Program-made: the position numbers and the translations under genes
Origin: Agarivorans sp050870875
Lineage (GTDB): Bacteria; Pseudomonadota; Gammaproteobacteria; Enterobacterales; Celerinatantimonadaceae
Length of the DNA stretch: 64,000 nucleotides
Direction: 5' to 3'
NCBI RefSeq assembly: GCF_050870875.2
Contig: NZ_CP194041.2
Location: 3,410,001 to 3,474,000 of the forward strand
The notes under the pieces: generated by a model
Databases searched by the model: none
The model's input: only the letters and a program-made list of their open reading frames with translations
Told to the model about the DNA's origin: nothing
Shown here: piece by piece, positions 59,959-64,000 of the stretch
Position numbering within the stretch: the stretch's first letter is position 1
How the letters are laid out: each line of letters opens with the position of its first letter

Positions 59959-60485
59959 TTATAATATTTAACTTTAAGCGGCTTCGAATAATCGAAGTTG
60001 CTTAGTACTTGATAAATTTCACTACCTTTTACTTCTACATCGGGTATGACTTGCAGTGGTTTACTAGCCGCGCCATGTTTTAACCGCGTCAGTAGACTCA
60101 CGTTATTCATGACCTCTTCACGAACTCCATCGAGCGTATCGTCCGCGCAGGCGGCATAACCATTTAAGGCTTGCTCCAAACGAATCGTATCAATTGAGCC
60201 CTTTTGTAAATGCTGACTCCAATTCGCCTGCACTTCGAACTCATCAGCCTGAGCAATTAGAGGGCGAGCTTCACGAAGCTGCAATTGAGCTCGCAGATCT
60301 TGCTGTACTTGTTCGGCCGCAGGTTTTTGCATGGAAAATTGAGCCTGATCGCAAACGTTTTGGCTCAACATACTCAATAGCAGATGAAAATGAGCAAGAT
60401 CACCCTGCTGAGAGCAACGATTAAGCGTATCGCCTAACTGCAACTCATCACACAAACTATGATTTCTTATCTGCTCAACTAACAT
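59955..60485 (-). CDS. VC2046/SO_2500-like conserved protein
   Basis: The 176-residue product begins LVEQIRNHSLCDELQLGDTLNRCSQQGDLAHFHLLLSMLSQNV, which resembles from memory the small family represented by VC2046 of Vibrio cholerae and SO_2500 of Shewanella, known only from gammaproteobacteria. No catalytic motif, signal peptide or membrane span is evident. The gene is convergent with purU, and their stop codons overlap by 4 bases (59955-59958), so no terminator can lie between them. The family name is uncertain; the gene itself is likely real, given its balanced composition and long open frame. Confidence 0.6.
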   Translation of the reverse strand: MLVEQIRNHSLCDELQLGDTLNRCSQQGDLAHFHLLLSMLSQNVCDQAQFSMQKPAAEQVQQDLRAQLQLREARPLIAQADEFEVQANWSQHLQKGSIDTIRLEQALNGYAACADDTLDGVREEVMNNVSLLTRLKHGAASKPLQVIPDVEVKGSEIYQVLSNFDYSKPLKVKYYN

Positions 60486-60606
60486 TGCGCCCCCTTCTAC
60501 TGATTACCTATATCGGTAGAAAGACACAAAACTTTAGTTCACATTCACGAAATGAACAGATATTAAGCAAACAGTCTTAAGCTATAAAATTTATCGCCTT
60601 TTTTAC

Positions 60607-60634
60607 TTTACAGCTTAACAAGTTCTGGTAATAT
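60607..60634 (+). promoter_or_regulatory. Promoter of the tRNA-Tyr gene
   Basis: A -35 like TTTACA and a -10 TAATAT are 16 bases apart and end 15 bases before the mature tRNA. A GC-rich stretch (GCCGCTCC) follows the -10, the discriminator expected of stringently controlled stable-RNA promoters. Confidence 0.7.
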
Positions 60635-60649
60635 GCCGCTCCACAAGCA

Positions 60650-60733
60650 GGAGGGGTTCCCGAGTGGCCAAAGGGAACAGATTGTAAATCTGTCGCGAAA
60701 GCTTCGGTGGTTCGAATCCACCTCCCTCCACCA
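60650..60733 (+). tRNA. tRNA-Tyr: tRNA-Tyr (anticodon GTA)
   Basis: The 84-base sequence folds into a class II tRNA. The acceptor stem GGAGGGG pairs with the bases before the discriminator A, the anticodon stem-loop reads CAGATTGTAAATCTG with GTA at 60684-60686, a variable arm (CGCGAAAGCTTCG-type) follows, the T arm contains GGTTCGAATCC, and CCA is encoded. It closely resembles E. coli tRNA-Tyr. It is monocistronic with its own promoter and terminator; no second copy is adjacent. Confidence 0.96.
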
Positions 60734-60741
60734 TCTTGATA

Positions 60742-60769
60742 AAAAAAGACACTTTAGGTGTCTTTTTTT
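60742..60769 (+). terminator. Rho-independent terminator of tRNA-Tyr
   Basis: A stem (AAAAAAGACAC, loop TTTAG, GTGTCTTTTTT) with a T run follows 8 bases after the tRNA. Confidence 0.9.
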
Positions 60770-60951
60770 ATGTCTTAAATTTAGCATCATGCTTGATAAC
60801 CTCTCAGTAATGCCGAGCAAGTAATATGCTCACTAAGTTATGGCGATGCTGCACAACAATCAGGTTAACCTTCATTTTAACCGAACCCAAGTAAACCGCT
60901 CATGAATAGATTTTAAAATAAGACAGAAAATCAGTAGTTAGATTTGCAACA

Positions 60952-60993
60952 GAAGATAGAAGATAGAAGATAGAAGATAGAAGATAGAAGATA
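60952..60993 (+). repeat. Heptanucleotide tandem repeat, six copies of GAAGATA
   Basis: Six perfect GAAGATA units in a row, followed by a partial GAA. The array is 219 bases after the tRNA and 404 bases before the next gene. Such arrays vary in copy number by slipped-strand pairing. Confidence 0.95.
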
Positions 60994-61030
60994 GAACGAG
61001 AAAATATTTAGGACTAAGCGCCAAACAAAT

Positions 61031-61055
61031 ACGCCAAGCTAACTTAGCTTGGCGT
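61031..61055. repeat. Perfect palindrome
   Basis: ACGCCAAGCTAA, one base C, TTAGCTTGGCGT: 12-base arms without mismatch. The flanking bases are not a clear T run on either strand. It could be a terminator of an unseen transcript, a repeat-type element, or a protein-binding site. Confidence 0.6.
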
Positions 61056-61397
61056 TCCAACCAAATACGGAAAGTAATAAACGGTAAATAGACTAACTCA
61101 CTGAGAGGTTAAACAACAATGTTGTAAATAAAACCACTCAACTAAGGCGGTCCAGCCATCTTAAGAATATAATTCTCAAGATCTGTAACTTTCCGACCTT
61201 GGATCACTCCAAGTTTGGCTTTGACTCAGTGTTGACAAGCTAAAAAACTCATCAACGCCTTAATAGTAAATCAAGCACTGCTAGTTTGGCAAGGTTTTAT
61301 AAATGATAAGCTTAAGCAGCTAGGCCGCTATACTTACACAGCTTCAACCTTGGCAAAGTTGTGCTAGGATATCGAAAAAGGATTAGATAACACGGTA

Positions 61398-63053
61398 ATG
61401 GCAACGCAATACAACTATAGCGGAAAAAAAATACTCATCGTTGATGACCAGCGCGCTTTTCAAGTGATGCTTAAAGCCATGCTACAAAACTTTGGAGCAA
61501 GCGATGTCTATTTTGCGACAACTGGAGAAGCGGCCGTTAAAGCTTGCCGAAAACGAAAGTTCGACATTCTATTGGTGGATTATAATCTAGGTACAGGTAA
61601 AAACGGCGGACAATTACTAGAAGAGTTACGCGTCAGCAAACTACTCGAAGTGGATGCATTATTTTTTATTATTAGTGGTGATAATAATAAGAGTATGGTG
61701 CTCAGCGCACTTGAAATGGAACCTGACGAATTTATTACCAAACCATTTTCACAGTTTCAATTACACAATCGCTTAGCCAGAGCCCACCTGAAAAGACAGT
61801 CCTTACGTGATATTTATCACGCACTGGCCGATAAAAACTATAGCAAAGTAATTGAGCTATGTGACCAACAAATCGAGAAAGAGAGTCGTTACAGCAACTA
61901 CTGTAAAAACTTAAAGGTAGAAGCACAAATTGCTTTAGGGGAATATGAAAACGCCAAACTAGCGTTAGAGGCGATCCTAAAAGAGCGAAAACAAACTTGG
62001 GCCAAAGCGACCTTAGGCCGGGTATATCTGCTACTCGATGAAAATAAAAAAGCAATTGATACGCTCAGCCGCTCCATCGCAGAAAGCCCACTGTTACTCA
62101 CCGCATATGACTGGTTAGCTCGAGCCTACCGCGCTGAGGGAAATATCGAAAAAGCCCTGGAAACCGTGCTAAAAGCTTCTAAATTAGCCGTAAACAGCCT
62201 TGAACGCCAACAACTATTGGCCTCGCTAGCGATTGATGCTGGAGAACTGAGTTTAGCGAAAGAAACATTCTCAACTATTTTGCAATTGGCACGCCGCTCT
62301 ATTCATCGGGGGCCACATCATTTATGTAACTATGTACGAAGTTTAATTGATGAAGCCCAAGGCGAAGAAGACCTATACCGTAAAAACCGCTTACTACAAG
62401 AAGTAAATTCAGTGCTGTTTCATGCCAGACGAGAAGAAGGCAAAGACGAAGACTTTAATTTCGATGCTTTCGAAGGGATCAGTCAAGCAAGAGTACACGC
62501 GACCAAAGGCGAATTAAACAAAGCTAAAAGACTCTTGTTTAGCAGCAATGATGGCCTACTCGACTCTCCGGAAAAAGTTGCGGTTGAGTTACTACCCGAT
62601 ACCTTCCTCACCTTAAATTCAGTGGGAGAGTTTGAATATGCAATGCCCTTTGCTGAAGAGTTAGAAAAACGCGATAATATTGATCCAATATCGCTATCCT
62701 CAGCACATAAAGTTTTAAAAGATGAGGACTTTGAACAGAAACTTGGGCTGTTTCGCGAATACAACAAAATGGGCATTGATGCCTACGAAGAACAACGTTA
62801 TGACGAAGCGACAAGCCACTTTGACAAGGCCCTGCAGGTCGCACCGGGAAACACCGGGGCTATTCTCAATAAAATCCAAGCGATTTTGAAACAAATCAAT
62901 CTCTCAGATAAGGGCGTCAGTGGGCAATTGCTAAACGATTGTAAAGTTACCATCAAATTACTCGATGGCTTGAAGCTCAACGAAAATCACGCCGAGCGTT
63001 ACTCAACGCTAAAGAACGAATTTCAGCAGTTTGGTAGTAAAAACAAAAGTTAA
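61398..63053 (+). CDS. Response regulator with receiver domain and TPR repeats
   Basis: The 551-residue product has an N-terminal CheY-like receiver domain (about residues 10-130) with the acidic pocket in ILIVDDQRAF (Asp16, Asp17), the phosphorylated aspartate in ILLVDYNLGTGKNG (about Asp61), ISGDN (threonine/serine position) and lysine in FITKPF (about 115). The rest (about 140-540) is a series of TPR-type helical repeats, such as SVIELCDQQI-like, LGRVYLLLDENKKAIDTLSRSI and AYEEQRYDEATSHFDKALQVAPG. There is no DNA-binding or cyclase output, so it probably acts by protein contact, as proposed for VieB of Vibrio cholerae. No histidine kinase lies next to it in the window. Confidence 0.9.
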   Translation: MATQYNYSGKKILIVDDQRAFQVMLKAMLQNFGASDVYFATTGEAAVKACRKRKFDILLVDYNLGTGKNGGQLLEELRVSKLLEVDALFFIISGDNNKSMVLSALEMEPDEFITKPFSQFQLHNRLARAHLKRQSLRDIYHALADKNYSKVIELCDQQIEKESRYSNYCKNLKVEAQIALGEYENAKLALEAILKERKQTWAKATLGRVYLLLDENKKAIDTLSRSIAESPLLLTAYDWLARAYRAEGNIEKALETVLKASKLAVNSLERQQLLASLAIDAGELSLAKETFSTILQLARRSIHRGPHHLCNYVRSLIDEAQGEEDLYRKNRLLQEVNSVLFHARREEGKDEDFNFDAFEGISQARVHATKGELNKAKRLLFSSNDGLLDSPEKVAVELLPDTFLTLNSVGEFEYAMPFAEELEKRDNIDPISLSSAHKVLKDEDFEQKLGLFREYNKMGIDAYEEQRYDEATSHFDKALQVAPGNTGAILNKIQAILKQINLSDKGVSGQLLNDCKVTIKLLDGLKLNENHAERYSTLKNEFQQFGSKNKS

Positions 63054-63194
63054 TATATTGTTTTTATTGAACAACTTTAGCATTTTCTATCAAGGTAGAT
63101 CTCACAGCTCTAATTTTTGGCTTACACTTAAATAAGCAACCAACACTGGCTTGCTCACGACCTCAGAGCAAACATATCAAAGAAGGCGAATCAG

Positions 63195-64000
63195 ATGGTT
63201 CGAAATAACCAATGTTCGTATCAAGATGACTCAGGGCTCCCTTGCCATGAAAAGGCCTTGAGCAATGGATTGTGTTTTTGGCACGATCCCAATGAAAATA
63301 AAACTGGCCCCGAAATTAAAGAACAACTAGAACGCTACGCCCAAAATGGCGGATTAATGCGTGGAATATGCCTTAAAAAAGCCCAACTATGCGATATCAA
63401 TCTAGTCAAATACAACAGTAAACAAGGCTATGATATGACTGGTGCCGATCTTTATCGCTGTAACCTCAAAGCCGCCCACTTGTTTAATATTAACCTTCAG
63501 GGTGGCAGTTTAATGAAGGCAGACCTTCGCGACGCTAACCTTAATCACGCAAACCTAACTCAAACCAACCTGCTGGGTGCAAAAATGGAAGGTTGTAAGT
63601 GTGATAGCCTTAAGGTTGGAGCGCGTGTCATGCAAGAAAAGTTGGCCCTAACAGCGGAACAAAAGCAAGATATCGAGTTAATGAATGACTATTACCAGCA
63701 AGCAGAAGAAGTCTATCGAAGTTTACGTAAAAGTGCTGAGGCTGAAGGGCTGTTTACCACCGCAGGACATTTCTTACGTAAAGAACTCACCATGCGCCGT
63801 TATCAAATGCCTAAGTATTCCTATCCAAGAGCCATTTCAAAGCTAGTCGACTTAGTCTGCGGCTATGGTGAATTACCGATGCGAGTTATTTTTACTTCTC
63901 TGGCGATTATTTTTAGTAGTGCTCTGGTCTATCTGTTTACCGGCATCCATTTCAACGGCAATATTGTTACCTTTGATCTTAATCAAACAGCAACTCAAAA
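63195..64000 (+). CDS. Pentapeptide-repeat protein with C-terminal membrane segment (partial)
   Basis: About 268 codons are visible before the right edge; the stop lies outside. The N terminus (MVRNNQCSYQDDSGLPCHEKALSN in pieces) contains a cysteine/histidine-rich segment that may bind metal (CSYQ, PCHE, CFWHD). Then come pentapeptide repeats of the A(D/N)Lxx type (ADLYRCNLKAAHLFNINLQG, ADLRDANLNHANLTQTNLLG, about residues 93-140). A helical linker follows, and then a hydrophobic stretch (RVIFTSLAIIFSSALVYLFTG, in parts) that is the first membrane span of what looks like an ion-channel-type domain common in bacterial pentapeptide-channel fusions. GAAGGCGAATC lies before the ATG. The neighbour upstream is the receiver-TPR gene, on the same strand. 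Confidence 0.82.
   Translation, partial: MVRNNQCSYQDDSGLPCHEKALSNGLCFWHDPNENKTGPEIKEQLERYAQNGGLMRGICLKKAQLCDINLVKYNSKQGYDMTGADLYRCNLKAAHLFNINLQGGSLMKADLRDANLNHANLTQTNLLGAKMEGCKCDSLKVGARVMQEKLALTAEQKQDIELMNDYYQQAEEVYRSLRKSAEAEGLFTTAGHFLRKELTMRRYQMPKYSYPRAISKLVDLVCGYGELPMRVIFTSLAIIFSSALVYLFTGIHFNGNIVTFDLNQTATQ

Larger units (their letters stand above)
60770..61397. other. Intergenic region between tRNA-Tyr and the receiver-TPR gene
   Basis: About 630 bases contain no gene I can support. They hold the heptamer repeat at 60952-60993 and the palindrome at 61031-61055. A TTGACA-like sequence near 61233 could be part of the next gene's promoter. Confidence 0.45.

Noticed and set aside
60952..60993. 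CRISPR array
   Set aside because: Heptamer units without spacers; no cas genes in the window.
1..64000. A new multi-gene defence, toxin-antitoxin or prophage system
   Set aside because: I looked for nuclease-helicase pairs, toxin-antitoxin pairs, phage structural genes and reverse transcriptases on both strands and saw none.

Overview
The window is about 64 kb of chromosome from a gammaproteobacterium. The full-length housekeeping proteins (GlyA, EttA, NusB, RibH, AdhE, the Opp permease) are close by eye to enterobacterial and Vibrio/Shewanella forms. Several accessory families (RibBX-type DHBP synthase, DUF3149, SmrA, FabH-like KAS III, a VC2046-like protein, a PEP-CTERM protein with a PrsT-type TPR protein) suggest a free-living, probably aquatic, facultatively anaerobic member of the Alteromonadales/Aeromonadales neighbourhood. 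I cannot name the genus. Base composition is mid-range, coding density is high, and no prophage, CRISPR array or conjugative element is visible.

Layout. 1-361 is the 5' end of dppA (cut by the window edge). 894-6813 is the reverse-strand cluster nrdR-ribD-ribE-ribBA(X)-ribH-nusB-thiL-pgpA: riboflavin synthesis with a transcription factor and thiamine/phospholipid genes. 7.6-9.2 kb holds glyA with a MetR-type site and a previously unmarked 30-residue membrane peptide. 10.1-11.3 kb holds Braun lipoprotein (lpp) convergent with a LysM-L,D-transpeptidase, the enzyme class that anchors Lpp. ettA follows. 13.7-17.4 kb is a PrsT-like TPR protein next to a PEP-CTERM substrate, with no exosortase in view. 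17.7-24.7 kb is a run of mostly single-gene units: fpr, blc, TauE/SafE permease, lhgO, CobW GTPase, peroxiredoxin, S1/P1 nuclease, DUF523-DUF1722. A secreted PL10-type pectate lyase (24.8-26.3 kb) is followed by an IS481-type insertion sequence (27.2-28.4 kb), a gene remnant, a YkgJ cysteine-cluster protein and an MBL-fold hydrolase.

30.5-37.9 kb pairs a large ATPase-like/TPR/GAF/GGDEF diguanylate cyclase with a divergent, Fur-box-preceded TonB receptor and an exported enterochelin-esterase-like protein, apparently a catecholate xenosiderophore utilisation unit. 38-45.2 kb holds a Dcu dicarboxylate antiporter and the complete oppABCDF operon. A divergent adhE follows; the shared upstream region has a striking palindrome. 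48.7-60.5 kb is again mixed: DUF3108, LysR/DUF1127 divergent pair, an SDR without an ATG start, TraB/GumN protein, DUF3149 peptide, smrA, M32 carboxypeptidase, FabH-like KAS III, cobT, ychJ, purU and a VC2046-like gene. tRNA-Tyr lies at 60.65 kb with its own promoter and terminator. The right end carries a receiver-TPR protein and the start of a pentapeptide-repeat membrane protein.

The most interesting items are the isolated PEP-CTERM pair, the exported Fes-like esterase with a Fur-boxed receptor, the unusual cyclase architecture, the self-sequestering leader and interrupted terminal repeat of the insertion sequence, the unmarked 30-residue peptide, and several long unexplained palindromes (33991, 36184, 45488, 51002). 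I found no clearly new multi-gene defence or mobile system. All calls are from reading the sequence; none was checked against a database.
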